From positions 1 to 64,000 of the forward strand of contig WPIO01000377.1 of the NCBI GenBank assembly GCA_009760855.2: DNA of 64,000 bases, given 5' to 3'. Below, piece by piece: positions 33,131 through 44,450 of the stretch. Within the stretch, counting starts at the first letter, position 1, and each line of letters starts with the position of its first letter. A model generated the notes under the pieces. That model had not been told where the DNA came from. It ran no database searches and saw only the letters and a list, made by a program, of their open reading frames with translations. Position numbers and translations under genes: made by a program. This stretch comes from Cristatella mucedo (taxonomy: Eukaryota > Bryozoa > Phylactolaemata > Cristatellidae).

Positions 33131-33610
33131 TTGGCACCACTGCGATGCTCATTGGCATCGCTTCTGCTGCGGACGGTGGCTCAGAGGCTTGCTGCGGACC
33201 CGTGCGACAGAGCATCGTCGTGCCGACGATCAGATCCTCGCGCGGCCGGGAGACGGAGACAACGACGTCTACTCGTCTTGTCAGGATGCCTACTTTGCTG
33301 CCGCCGGATAGGCCGGGAGACGAGCTGGGCGCAGCGGTCGCCGCCGACCAACGCCCGACGTCAGGATCTGGAAAGTCGACTCGGACCTAGCCTTCGAGGG
33401 CATGCACCAGTGGAACAGCAGCTACCCGGAGCTGAACTCGGGGCACCTTCTGCACGGACGACTATCCACTGCTCCACTCGCCGGCCTCGCTCGCAGCCAG
33501 CGCCCGATCCGCCGCGGCCGCCGCAGACAAAGCAGCCGGCTCTGTTGGCCCCAGCACCGCTCCGTCATCCGCTTCATCGCGCCTGCGTAGCAGCTGGTCA
33601 CTAACTGAGC
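33131..33610 (+). CDS. GC-rich open region downstream of FN3 candidate
   Basis: Three overlapping plus-strand frames stay open (157, 81 and 62 codons), including RIWKVDSDLAFEGMHQWNSS in the last. High GC and CpG make chance open frames likely. The IWKVDSDLAF stretch and its position 350 bases after the FN3 motif suggest continuation of the same gene. No family recognised. Confidence 0.25.
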
Positions 33611-34490
33611 GCCCATGTTCAGCGTCCGTTAGCCATCGAACCCATGGGGCAGAGACCAGAGGCCGTGACCGACGTCCGCGGGTGACCTATCGTGGGCGGC
33701 CCGCGACTCGCAGCTGTTGACTAGGGCTTAGCCAAAGGGGGCGAGTGGGCCCCCCCCCCCCGCCGGCGCCGCTTCTTTGCACCCACGGGATACACAAAAA
33801 CATAACACACATAACACATATAATATAAACACACATAACGCTATGTAATAATAACACACATAACCCACAAATAACTACTACTCGTGAGCAAAACTTGCCG
33901 TTCGATCCAGCTGCCATTGTCGTGGTCGGCTCGAGCAGAGTTCGTCGAAATCGGCCGAGCAGAGCGGCTGCACAGGACCGTATTTTTCTTATAAAGCCGA
34001 AGCACCATTCGATTTGGTTGGATTGGCGACTGTCGAGTATTTTTTTTTGTTTTTGTTTTTTGTAAGGAACTGCCGATATGACAACGCCTGCCGTTTGAAG
34101 TCTTTTTGGGGGCTTTGTGCTGGTGGGACGGTTCACCAGGCCACATCGGTCTTCGTTGTATAGCCCGTATTTGTGTCCTTGCAATTCCGCAGGACGCCAG
34201 GCAGGCTCGCTGTGCTGATCATCGTCGGCGCCTCATCGCTACTCAGCGCTGGCTCGTCTGTTGGACAAATAATGTCATTATAACTCTATTATATGGACAG
34301 ATTAATTACCGCTGATGTCCTTCGGCTGGTCGAAAAGGTGTCAGTTTAGGCTGTTTATGCGCCTTTGCATGAAAGTTTTTGGCTTTCCATTTGCAACTAC
34401 CCTCACACCCACCGTTGCTGTGCATGACAAGTTCTTGGCTGGCCTGTCGGGTTTGCTCTCACGTAAACTACTGCGATGTAATGTGCCGTC
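33611..34490. other. Unassigned sequence with CA-rich patch
   Basis: A C-run (33751-33760) and an ACACATAA-type repeat (33790-33870) explain the long low-complexity minus frame at 33687-34184. No gene was recognised. Confidence 0.4.
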
Positions 34491-34493
34491 TTC

Positions 34494-34915
34494 CGTCTGT
34501 AACTCCCACAAAGTCAATAAGTACCAGGACCGTGTGGGGTGTTACGCAGGAGAGTTTTGTATAGCGAACTCACAGCCCAAGCGGCTTTTGGTATGCATTC
34601 GGTAGCCAGCAGACTTCGTCTCACACAACAAAGAGAAAGTGAGAAGCACAACAGAGTCAGGAGAGCAGTTGAGGTAGTGAGTAGCATGGAAGAACCAGCT
34701 CAGGACCGCTGAAAAGGATGAGCCATAGTCGGCATTAGTAGGAAAGTAGTTGTCGTTGCGTAAGAAATTGTGGAAGCGAGTTTCCACAGTCCTAGGACCT
34801 GCAGAGCTAAAGCTTCTGTCGCCAATGGTCCCTTTAAGCAGAGGAATGGATCAGCTAATTTATTGTCCACACACAGGACCTGAGTGAGGGCGCAGAAGAG
34901 GCTGAAACTGGTGCA
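34494..34915 (-). mobile_element. LINE-B 3' end with open C-terminal frame
   Basis: On the minus strand it begins AGTTTCAGCCTCTTCTGCGC. It continues as GGCGACAGAAGCTTTAGCTC and GAAACTCGCTTCCACAATTT, with an 81-codon open frame (FLRNDNYFPTNADYGSSFSA, then THYLNCSPDSVVLLTFSLLC). It ends in GCTATACAAAACTCTCCTGC and a GGAGTTACAG-type tail. The reading frame is the same as in the plus-strand copy at 40960-41360, which shows the protein end is real. The 'GDRSFSSAGPRLWNSLP' block places it with CR1/L2-like LINEs. Confidence 0.85.
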
Positions 34916-35074
34916 AGCAGTGTTCAGCTAGGTGACTTAGATGAAGCACGAACACCACTTTTCAACTCCTTCGGAGACCATGACTTTACTTCGCATGCTC
35001 CAAAAGCCCAAAAATTTCAAAACCTTGACATATATTTCAAAGTATTCTAGAATTACACAGAACAACAACAATAA

Positions 35075-35330
35075 TAGTAATGATAAAACATTGACATTTT
35101 TGTATAGCAAACCTCACAGAACTTAAATCTCTTTCTAGGCATTTTACAGATGCTGTAAGGGATGCATGTAAATTTGTCAATTGAATGTCCAATTGAACAG
35201 CTTGTGTCGGCAGGCATAAGCGTACGAAGGACAACCCAGCAAATGCTGCGTGAGGAACCGGTGCAGTTTTTGACTTCTTTTTAAATGTTATCAAGTCAGG
35301 GGCATGTCGTGACGTCAGTGGTGACTTAGG
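35075..35330 (-). mobile_element. LINE-A 3' end fragment, diverged
   Basis: Reverse-oriented hairpin (AGCAAACCTCACAGAACTTA; CTAGGCATTTTACAGATGCT), shortened 3' UTR, and ORF end (GTCAGGGGCATGTCGTGACG). An ATA/AAC-rich tail is at about 35060-35085. Confidence 0.78.
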
Positions 35331-36790
35331 TGAAGCATTCGAACACCACGATCCACCGCACCACACAACCTTACGAAAGCTACCCAGCCTGGTAAAACAG
35401 TCTAGACTCTCCGCAAGCATGCCATCTAAGCGTATAAAGAGGCTTACTCTTACAGGAGGAGAGTTCGAATTGGGGCAGTTGTAAGTGACTTCCTCCACCC
35501 AACCACCTACAGGGAGTAGAAAATGTTCTGATAAGGTTCGGTGCTGCACGTTTTGGCCACGTACTGATAAGCGTGGCGTGCGGCTTCCTCATCCGGTCAG
35601 CAACAAGGCCGCAAACGCAGCGAGCGTAACGGTGCCAGTCTCAGCCCACGCGAGACGAATACTGACGACGCCTGAACCTTTTAGCACGGCGGCAACACGC
35701 AATAGTTGCTGCACCAATTCGCGCAGGTGCGCCGAGTGTGTAGCCGGTGCGCGGCAGCGACGAATAGCACCCTCTATCACACATATCAGTGTTCGTATTC
35801 ATAATTTAGATTAGTCTATTTGTCAGGCAGCGGACGGTTGCAGGCGTTTCAACGACGGCCGTGACTTACCACCGACGGTCCTCTGGCCTAGAGCTAAAAT
35901 CGGCACTCCCAATGCCAATGCCGAATCCTGAATTAAAAACTGTCCACCTATTTATGGCGCCGGCTTTTATTATGCTTCAGTGATAGATTATCGCATAAGT
36001 GTGAATAATTATATCATGGCCGCGAGATGATGAAGAAAAGCCCTGGCGGGAAAGGATCACGTGACCACATGGCCATTCACTGATTCCTTCAGCCCAATCA
36101 GCGGGAGGACCCAGCTGCAAACCAAAAGCAATAAGCACTCTCCCCTCCCTGGTTTTGGCTCCTAGGTCGGGCGACGTGATGGCGATTCCACGCCCATAAC
36201 GCCTGACGGCGTTTTTTTTGCAGAGCAATCGCGCCAAAGTCATCCCTGGTAAGATAGAACGGGTATTGGTAATATAAACTTACCTCGAGCAGACGCAGCC
36301 TGTCATTTTCCGCCGTATTCTCTCATACTTCTCCTTCATGCCTGTGCCTATTGAGCTGGAAGGCTAAATTTGCCTTAAAGGCTAAAAAGATTACTAATCC
36401 CAATGGTGGGAGCTCGGGTTTTTATCCAGGGGGGCTCATTTTAAATCCAGGACTATTATAAAATATACTTTTTGTACTAATATATATTATAATGTGTAAT
36501 TTCCCCTCATATCCTTATTAAATTTTATTATTTATAATATTATTTCCCGCTAGTATTATAGCCCAGTAACATTGGGCTTACGACAAACATAGCTATACTA
36601 ATATTTTTCCTATAAGATGAAGTTTCTTACGGGCTGACGCATCAATGCAGCCGCCCACAGGGCCTGGCCTACTTCGTACACTAGCTGATCTGGTCTAGCA
36701 GGTCCGTTATTCCAGCCTGCTCGCGCCCAGCCGTCGCTCCTTTCTGCTGGTGGTTTGGACATAATTAGCGGTCCCATTTCCTCTCGCTTG
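35331..36790. other. Unassigned, with a possible E-box/CCAAT patch
   Basis: No confirmed gene. At 36058-36066 lies ATCACGTGA (CACGTG E-box) and at 36095-36102 CCAATCAG, within a CpG-rich patch (36050-36200). This could be a promoter, but no gene follows on either strand that I can identify. A/T-rich DNA is at 36450-36610. Confidence 0.3.
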
Positions 36791-36794
36791 AAAG

Positions 36795-37230
36795 GACAGT
36801 TGGCGACAGAGCCTTTGTGAGCCTCTGGCCAGGTCCGCAGTACCTTGTGGAACCCCTCGCTTCCACGATTTCGTTTACGGCAACGATACTCTACTCTTCG
36901 CTGCACCCTGCCACTAATATGGGCCACATCTTTTTCAAGGCGGAGTCCGCCCGTTTTGTATCTGTCTACTCAGTTTCTATGTTTAGGGCTGGCACTACCA
37001 GTCTTGGGAATGAACGCCGGTCAAATATGGCTCTTTCCTTATCTCGGCTATGGCTTTAGTCCCCACCTAGGTTCTCCTGTTGTTTGCTTGAGACACGAAT
37101 TCTGTTGTGCTACCGATGGCGTACGGCGAAAGCCTCCGTTATGCTGGTGACTGGCACTATGAGTCAAAACGTCTTCCTGAGCTAACACACCGCAATGGTC
37201 TTTATGACTTTGTGTCTGATTTACAGAGCT
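36795..37230 (+). mobile_element. LINE-B 3' end fragment
   Basis: GGCGACAGAGCCTTTGTGAG, GGTCCGCAGTACCTTGTGGA and CTCGCTTCCACGATTTCG follow the LINE-B ORF end. The copy continues to CGCAATGGTCTTTATGACTT at the tail. It is frameshifted but parallel to 40960-41360. Confidence 0.75.
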
Positions 37231-38095
37231 GAGGAGAACATTAACTAGTAAATAAAAAAAATCAATGATTTTCCTAAGGTATACTAATATTAGTCCAAAA
37301 TATTTTTATTATTATTACCTTTACTAGAGGCGCTACAGTTGTCTATGTGAGGAGTGATATGGAGGGTGCATGGCGAAGCGTTGTGGACTTTCAGTGATGT
37401 ATTGACGGCCCGAAATCAAGTAGGAAAATTTAGGGTGCGATCTAATTTTAATCCGACTCGAACGTCAATGCAGGCTCCTCGTCTAGTGAAAAGTAATGTC
37501 GCCAGGTCATAGAGGTCCTACGTTGGAGTAAGTAGGTCATGACTCCAGCGATGGCTGGCCGTCAATCGTGGGTTGGGGGGATTATGGGTTGTGGCTAGGA
37601 TCAGCTGCCCCGCCGCTGAGTTGTAGGGTGAGGGCAAAATGCCCCTGCCCCTCACCTGGATCCACCACTTGACTTGTCAATTAGACCCATCCTAACCGCC
37701 TCTTCGATTACGATGTTGCATTGACCCTGTTTTGCTTAAATGGCCGCTTTGAAAAGTTTACTTGTCTAAAACGCATTCCTGGTCGTCGACAAAGTCTATT
37801 TCCCTCCGAAGACGTTGGCGCGGCTCCAGGACACAAAGTTAAGAAAAACCCAACCAAGATCAAGAGAGATCAATGTAATGTAAACGTCCCACCAATTCTC
37901 GCCTCCTTTGTTCTTCTTATGCAATCAATATCTTTAAAGCGATATGTGAACGAGAGATGGCTCGGCAGCTAAACGATTGCTTCAGTTCACGAGCTCCTCT
38001 CTAGCAAGTTCAAATCGGAGGAATTTAATGCTAACTAATTTCACAGAACCTGCTCTGCTTCAGGCTGACTTACCTTTAACCTTCTGAATGATGCT
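37231..38095. other. Unassigned sequence
   Basis: No gene was recognised. A short TTATTATTATTACC stretch at about 37304-37320 could be a LINE tail without the hairpin. Confidence 0.35.
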
Positions 38096-38295
38096 GATCG
38101 GGGGCAGATCTCCTATCTGCTGGACTCTCCTAGATCTCCGGAAAATATTGATATACGGTATCTTACTGTCTATGGGATGCCTCTCGACTTTGTGAATATT
38201 CCTGAAAATCTGTGCCTAAACTGGTGTATGTCTTATCTTAGCGGGAGAAAACAGGTGGATTGTGGATTTAAACGGATGTAGGAGTTGTATGCCGG
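38096..38295 (+). mobile_element. LINE reverse-transcriptase remnant
   Basis: In one plus frame: GMPLDFVNIPENLCLNWC then MSYLSGRKQVDCG. 'LNWxxSYLSGRxQ' is a well-known block between RT motifs in CR1-type LINEs (after 'AFDTIDH', before 'GVPQGS'). The flanks are too decayed to assign to LINE-A or LINE-B. Confidence 0.6.
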
Positions 38296-38599
38296 CGAGC
38301 GCCTTAAATAGAGTGAGCTACCATCAGGGGTCAGAGTCGTGAGGGGCACCCTCAGGGGTCCGGTGCGTCAGGGGTGCGCATCTGTTACACTCGGCATAAC
38401 CTTCCCTCTAGTTTAGTGTTCTAGTCCGAACACAACTGAGGCAAGCCAACCTCTCCGAATAAACTTAATTTCCAGCCGATCAGTTCAATTCCAATGCAGG
38501 GCTTGAATCGATGGCAGTCGCACTCTTGGCATGGCCGACCAAACCTTTACTGAAGCCTTTAGAGGTGATGAATCAACCTAGAGATTTATTGGCAAGCTA

Positions 38600-38912
38600 G
38601 TGTCCTACACACAACTCACCTATTTATGACAGCATTAGTTAGTGGATCACCTGGGATTCGTCCTTTGTGTGCTTATCGCGTGCTGACACTGTGGCATGCT
38701 GTCCTTCTACCCCCCACTTGCAATGCTGACCCTGTCGGCATGTCACCCCTAACCATGGTTTAATCATGCTGGTTATCAAGCATGATAGCCATTCACCATT
38801 CGATCGTGTTGTTTCCTTAGCAGCAAATGGGAAGCGCCAAGAAAGAGATTGAGCTCTCTCTGAGGGCGCTTTTATCAATGTGTTGCTATTTTACTAGTAT
38901 TATTAGAAATCT
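38600..38912 (+). mobile_element. LINE-A 3' end fragment
   Basis: ACCTATTTATGACAGCATTA (ORF end), GGGATTCGTCCTTTGTGTGC, the 3' UTR, the hairpin AAGCGCCAAGAAAGAGATTG..GAGGGCGCTTTTATC, and a TATTATTAG tail. Confidence 0.9.
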
Positions 38913-39101
38913 GGGAGACGAGTTATGATTGTTTCATCTCGCATCACTTTGGGGCTAGCGACTACTACCGTAGGCCCCCGAGCGTACGCTAAATCAAAAT
39001 GCAGCTCGCCTCGTCACAGGGAAAATAAAAACTTGCCAGCACCTTTCAAGGTTGTTTTACATTCAGGGTAAAATTTTTTCCAACCAAAATCGGGGGCTTG
39101 C

Positions 39102-39900
39102 TTGAAGGAGAGTATGACAGCCAAACTGTTTCTGGCTTTGACATCATGCAGTCTAGATTATTTCAATTCCCCATCTTCCCTCCTTCGTCTTGAAAACTGG
39201 TTTCGGATTCGGCCCATGCATCTGAACCTGTGTATCAGTAGCGCTACAGCTGCCAATGTCGCCCTAAATCCCTCCTCCGAGCTTCAAGCGTCTCCTGTCG
39301 GCCAAGCATCCGAATCGATCCTTCCAAAGAAGCCTCCCCCAGACTTAAACTTCGCATTCACTCCAATTCAATTGGCCTTTCATCCATCCTGGCACCTCGA
39401 TTCCGCCAGGTCATGGGCTGTGAACTATCGACGTTTTTTGGCACTTTCCTTCCCCCGCTTTTTTTTTTTTTCGATACTCGGCCACCATGGTGTTCCTCGC
39501 CTTTTTCCAGCGCCCTTAAAATTGTCAAATCTTTGGAGGATGTGGTTCCTTCAAGTTTTTCAAATGCATTGTAGGTTGTTCTGGGGGTCCTCCTTCGGGC
39601 GGCTTAGGTTTACCATCTTAAGCGATCTTTGCGTCCATTTACGTCACGGCAAGAGACGCAAACATTCTCCCATCTTCCAGTTTTTCCATCCGAGCCCGGA
39701 TGGTTCCCTCGTTCTTCCTTTCATTTCAGTTGGCGTGTTGCGTGGTGCTTAAACTTGTGGCTGGATTCTTCGCTTGTGTTACAAGCAGATAAGTTCCCAC
39801 TAATCAGGGCGGCCTCATGTTGCGCGTCGTCTGGCTTTCATTTTAGCGTGTGGCATGCTACTCAGGCAACCTCTGGAATTGGCTTTTTACATGCTTGTCC
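39102..39900 (+). pseudogene. Decayed tyrosine-recombinase-like frame (DIRS/Ngaro/Crypton-type?)
   Basis: The longest open frame in the window (216 codons, 39102-39752) overlaps a second frame (39629-40018). The first holds SARSWAVNYRRFLALS (39402-39449), like the N-terminal 'T...Y...xRRFxxFC' helix of transposon tyrosine recombinases. It also holds CRLFWGSSFGRLRF (39570-39611), like the box I block 'AxFFGFLRxxE', whose Arg is catalytic. The second frame holds SGFHFSVWHATQATSGIGF (39830-39886), matching the pattern of box II 'SGHSFRIGAATxAAxxGI', with the HxxR motif altered. One frameshift joins them. The terminal catalytic Tyr was not found. Such enzymes belong to DIRS, Ngaro and Crypton elements. 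No RT of that element was seen. The call rests on motif shape and order, not a search. Confidence 0.45.
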
Positions 39901-39922
39901 TGGGCATATACAGAGCCTTGTG

Positions 39923-39992
39923 TTTTTTTTTTTTTTTTTTTTTTTTTTTTTGTGTTATTTTTTTTATTTTTTTTTTAATTGTTTTTTTTTTA
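39923..39992. repeat. Long poly-T tract
   Basis: About 70 bases of T broken by a few other bases. It begins 23 bases after the recombinase-like frame. It could be a low-complexity tract, or the A-tail of a reverse-oriented retroposed sequence. Confidence 0.9.
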
Positions 39993-40019
39993 AGCTGATT
40001 CACAGGCTCTTTTGGTAAC

Positions 40020-40162
40020 GACGAGCGCTTTTAACGGCGGGCTAATCCGCCATCGCTTGCAGAAGCAATAAAAGATAGGCCAACGCATGATTCGACACCC
40101 ACGAACCTCGGTGACCGAGTCCATTGAAAAGCAACCGCCCTACCCAGCATCGGGCCGGCTGA
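40020..40162 (-). mobile_element. SINE-2 copy, diverged
   Basis: On the minus strand: CCGGCCCGATGCTGGGTAGG (head), TTGCTTTTCAATGGACTCGG, GGGTGTCGAATCATGCG (box B-like), and a body ending GCGATGGCGGATTAGCCCGC. Confidence 0.68.
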
Positions 40163-40955
40163 GCGAAAGCTTCTGCTGTTGCCAAACGGTCAATAATCTT
40201 AGACTAGGTGAACAGATTAATACATCAAGCCATTGAGGAACCCTCATGAGCCCGGGGACCGACCTGGAAACTGAGCAGCAGTTTTGTGAATAGGTTAAGA
40301 AAGAGCCAGGCTATGGGAAGGCTTTAGGGTCGGTTGTAAGACTTGTATGCGTTTTATTTTAGTTATCGGCCACACTCGTAGCTCCTTCAGTAAAGGTAAC
40401 ACATGGCCTGAACCTTTATGGGATTTGTTTAATAGCCTTGTAGCCCTAGTCACCACACGGCTGCAGTGAGCTCAACCCACCCGAGCGCGTCCATTTTTTA
40501 GTAGTTCTGCAAAACCTGCATAATACGTAGTCCAGCCTAGGCAGAACCAAGATCTAGCGGGATGTTTTGTTGGGCACTTCCACGGTAGGAGGACGACCGC
40601 TTTAATCTTAGAATGGTATCGGTCGTGCTATAGGTCCGAGGCAATTTATCTTGAGAAATCGTTGACAGGGTAAGCGGGTTATTAAAGAGAGGCACATACA
40701 TTCTGAGCAATTGGTGACGGTCACCACACCAGCCTCCACCTATTAGAAAAACAGTTTTCCTATTCTAGCCACAGTCAGGGCGTGTTCCAAATTAGTAGAA
40801 CGCCTCTGTTTTATGAATCATTTAGTTTTGTAATCGGATCGTTAGGGGGCGCTCTGCTATTCCCCACCCAGCACCGCCGTGCTCAGGCCATGCCGCTCGC
40901 TGGGCACGACAGCTGAGTTCTCTGAAAATACTTTATTAAGTGTATTATTATTATT
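40163..40955. other. Unassigned sequence
   Basis: No gene or clear repeat recognised. Confidence 0.4.
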
Positions 40956-40959
40956 ACGA

Positions 40960-41360
40960 TCACTAGTTTCAGCCTCTTCGCGCCCTCAGATCCCGTATGG
41001 ACCATAAATTAGCTGTTATATTCCTCCGCTTAAAGACCGTTGGCGACAGAAGCTTTAGCTCTGCAGGTCCTAGACTGTGGAACTCGCTTCCACGATTCCT
41101 ACGCAACGACAACTACTCTACTGCTGTCAGCTATGGCTCACCCGTTTCAGCGGTCCTGAGCTGCTACTTCCATGCTACTCACTATCCTAACTGCTCTCCT
41201 GACTCTGTTATGCTTCCCACTTTCCCTTTGCTGCGTGAGATGAAGTCTGTTGGATACCGAATGCGTACAGAAAGCCGCTTAGGCTGTGAGAGCGCTATAC
41301 AAAACTCTTCTGGGTAGCACTCACATAGTCTTAATGGTTTTGTGGAGTTATAGACAAAGA
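40960..41360 (+). mobile_element. LINE-B 3' end with 106-codon open C-terminus
   Basis: Open frame 40997-41317. It holds GDRSFSSAGPRLWNSLPRFL (the CR1/L2 'RxWNSLP' block), then NDNYSTAVSYGSPVSAVLSC, THYPNCSPDSVMLPTFPLLR and a terminal block ending ESAIQNSSG. It is uninterrupted and matches the minus-strand copy at 34542-34787 residue by residue in long stretches. It is followed by the tail AGTCTTAATGGTTTTGTGGA. 5'-truncated and lacking RT. The best reference for LINE-B here. Confidence 0.88.
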
Positions 41361-42350
41361 TGCATTAAATTAATTACATGAGTTGTGTGAGAATGTCAGG
41401 CTAACCTTTGGCGAATATATCCAGATGCAATTGTCCTAGAATTATTGAAATGCCCGAACTCAGCGGGCGGGCGATGGTCAAGTTAGTAGTTGGTTAGATG
41501 GGGGAATGTCGTACATTTTCTGTCCAGGAACTTTTAATCCAGAGGTTTCGGCTATAGTCAAACTGACATTTTGCGTCCTTCAATGCAACAGCGATAGCTT
41601 ATTAGCAAGCTATGAACTGATTTCGATGAATATACAGAGCCGTGCAAGTAGAATAGCGAACTTAACTTTCCCATACAAAAATCAGGAGCGACGAACTGCA
41701 CCTCAATCTCTCCCAGACAGCCGTCGACAGCCCTCTTGCAAAAATAAGGCAAACTGAAAGTAGTGCCAAGTGTATCGAGAAACGGGCAAATTATATGCAA
41801 TTTTTAAGACGCTCAATCGAGAGGTTTTCTGGTGCGACGTGCAAATTCCGGAACGGCATTCCCGGCGCCGTCGGATAGCGAGCGGACACAGGGCGAGCTG
41901 ACTATGTCTCTCAGCAACGGGTGATGCGCCGAGTACCCCTCTCGGCCATCTCAGCCACGGCTGATTAGCTACGCACTGCAAATCTTGCAATCAGGTGACT
42001 CGGTTAACCAATCTGACGCTTAGCCTATGAAGTGGCAGTTGTTGGTTGCTGTTATCTATATAATCTAGTAGTATCAAGCTCTCATTTGTATGTCTCTTTG
42101 ACTCATTGGCATTTATTTATTGGATATTAAAACTGTACACATTTAATACCCGGTGGCAGCTACTAAGCACACCGCCTCACAATCGCAACACGTACACGCC
42201 GATTTCCGCTAACCTTATCAAGCGTGCTGATATTATCGATGCTACCAATAATCATATGGTCGTGCTTCTTTTAAAGCATATTTTTAATAATTTGAACGAG
42301 AGCAAGTTCCATTATTTATTTTCTTTGCAAATGTATTGTTATTACTATTG
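41361..42350. other. Unassigned sequence
   Basis: No gene was recognised. Opposing open frames at 41506-41990 carry no identifiable motif. Confidence 0.4.
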
Positions 42351-42352
42351 CC

Positions 42353-42486
42353 GAGCTGGTTTGGTCCAATGGTTTAGGTACTCGTCCCGACCAGGATCTG
42401 GCTGAGGTCTTGGGGCTCGAGCCTCGAGGCATATGTGAAGAGCCTAAATAGAGATAAGTTCTCTTGGGCGCTTTACAAATAAATTA
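42353..42486 (+). mobile_element. SINE-1 copy, full length
   Basis: GAGCTGGTTTGGTCCAATGG (box A-like), GTCTTGGGGCTCGAGCCTC (box B-like), GAGGCATATGTGAAGAGCC, and a tail hairpin with AGAGA / TCTCT (AATAGAGATAAGTTCTCTTG, then GGCGCTTTACAAATAAATT). An A/T-rich tract follows. Confidence 0.9.
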
Positions 42487-43985
42487 TATTCATATTTATA
42501 TATATTAGTATTATTTGCGTTTCAGCATGCTCACACTTCATCATGTGACCTTAAAATGCCAGCTTCTTGTGTTGCATCATCATCGTTAGCTTAGCAATGG
42601 CAGACAGGAATTTCCGGAAACTGAAAATGGTGGAATTATTAGTACCTTGGTGGAGAATTCCGTGGCTGAATTGTCCGTGCCGAAATGTTGATGACCCAGT
42701 CGACCCAAATGAGCAGCCCCGCCAATGAAATCTGAATTCACCGTGTGCGTAGATAAACAATTTAGGATTACAATACCTTTAAAGTACTTAACACTCATCG
42801 ATATTTATTATTACTGAAACAGGACCACACTAATTCAACGTAGACCACCTAAAATGGACGTGCTTTGCACTTTTGGTAACGATCGCGTATCGTGTAAAGC
42901 AGATCTAGCTTATTATGAAATAGGACCAACTTTATACCTATAACATATTACTATATTTTATCATCACTCACGAAACGCACTCTCACTCAATTTTAGCGGT
43001 GCTCAATACTCCCGAGAGGCTTTGACGGATGTAGGGCCGAAGATAGTGAGCTCGCACACCAGCGAGGTACAGTTTATTTCGCGCTCAGCAATGGACCCCG
43101 TCGTCGGTGACGGCGTATCATCTACCGGTAACTACTCGATTGTCTGGTCGTATTGACCGCCAAATCTTTCAAATAAATGCCATTCTTTGCTTCTGTGCAA
43201 CAGTAAATGTTACTTGCCTGGATGGAAATGCATGCTTCGTCTGTAGATACTGGGAAATCGCACCTAGCGGAGTCGTGCGTGATTAACCTACCATGCAGCC
43301 ACCAGCCCTCCCGGCGATAATGGAAACGAGACCGTGGACGATCAAGGTGATATTCAACAAAGAAACTATGATGTTACTTTTCAAACTGGATGCACAATTG
43401 GTAGCCTGAAGAAGCACCTGGAGACGCTTACGGGTAGGGAGCAGTGAGCGGTCGCAGTCCTTTCTACGCCTGCATTGTGCGCCAGCCATGCCGAAGGTCT
43501 CAGCAGACTCCGTGGTTTCTCAAAAATTGCGTCAGATATTTTCCTCAACATTTATCACGTACTAGAAGATGCGGCTGGGCCACTAAACGACTGTTTCTAG
43601 AAACTCTCCTCCCTCCACCAAGAGCGAGCTTCTGGTATTTTGCCGTATCACGCCTTCACTATCGCATCTCGCCATCACGTTCATTACCTCGCGAGTTAGT
43701 GAGGCACACACCATCCACAATCAGTATGCGCTCACGTCGTTGAAACTGCGTGTCGAGTCAGAGTGCACGGTCCGTGAGTGAGAAGCAGAAAAAGACACTG
43801 AGCCTGTGCCGTCGTGGTGAATATTGCCGCTGACTTGGTCTTTACATGCAGTGTATCAAGTCACGTGCTTTAATGCTAAAGCTGCAGCGGTGGTTCCCCT
43901 CGAGGACTCAGCAAGACGATTTCGGCTCCTGTGGTGCTTAGTTTCGCTGCAGTTCACTGGTCTCGGCTCAAGTGTTCTCCTCTAA
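42487..43985. other. Unassigned sequence
   Basis: No gene was recognised. A 99-codon plus frame at 43444-43743 lacks any motif I know. Confidence 0.4.
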
Positions 43986-43989
43986 ATTT

Positions 43990-44450
43990 GTTGTCCAATG
44001 CTATCACCGGGAGGCTGTTGGCGATAGAAGCTTTTGTTTAAAATGCAGAGCTCACTGTGCAGCAAATGTCAAGCGCCTATAAAGAGACTCCTTGAGTTCT
44101 CGGAGCGCACTTTGATGCTGTGAATGTAAGAAGCTCCTACTGAAAGGATATTGAGTTCTCTGAGGGCACTTTATCAAGAAGTGCATTATTATTATTTATC
44201 AAGTGTTATTATTGCATCGCATAATTTTTCATGCACCATCGTTTACATGCGCATCTTTCCAGCTGCTGAGCCCGGGCCCCACACCTGCGCCACAACTCAC
44301 ACCACTTTTCTCGACTTGCACCGGCTCAGCTGTGCTCCTACATGTTCCCTCTGTTGTCCGAGATTAAAGTCTTTTGGCTACCGTATGCACACCGGAAAGC
44401 CACTTATTCTTTTAAGTGTTCTATAGAAACTCCAGCATAGCAATTCCTGC
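43990..44450 (+). mobile_element. LINE-B fragment interrupted by LINE-A tails
   Basis: GTTGGCGATAGAAGCTTTTG (LINE-B) is at about 44017. Two plus-oriented LINE-A hairpin tails follow (CAAGCGCCTATAAAGAGACT at about 44070; GAGTTCTCTGAGGGCACTTT and a TTATTATTATT tail at about 44150-44200). Then the LINE-B end resumes (TGTTCCCTCTGTTGTCCGAG, TTTTGGCTACCGTATGCACA, CTATAGAAACTCC). The order suggests LINE-A tails inserted inside a LINE-B copy. Confidence 0.65.

Noticed and set aside
33687-34184. 165-codon minus-strand gene
   Set aside because: It spans a C-run and a CA-rich repeat, and no motif, splice signal or conserved pattern was seen.
40997-41317. A host gene of 106 codons
   Set aside because: The frame matches a second copy at 34542-34787 and carries the CR1/L2 'RLWNSLP' block, so it is the end of a LINE ORF.
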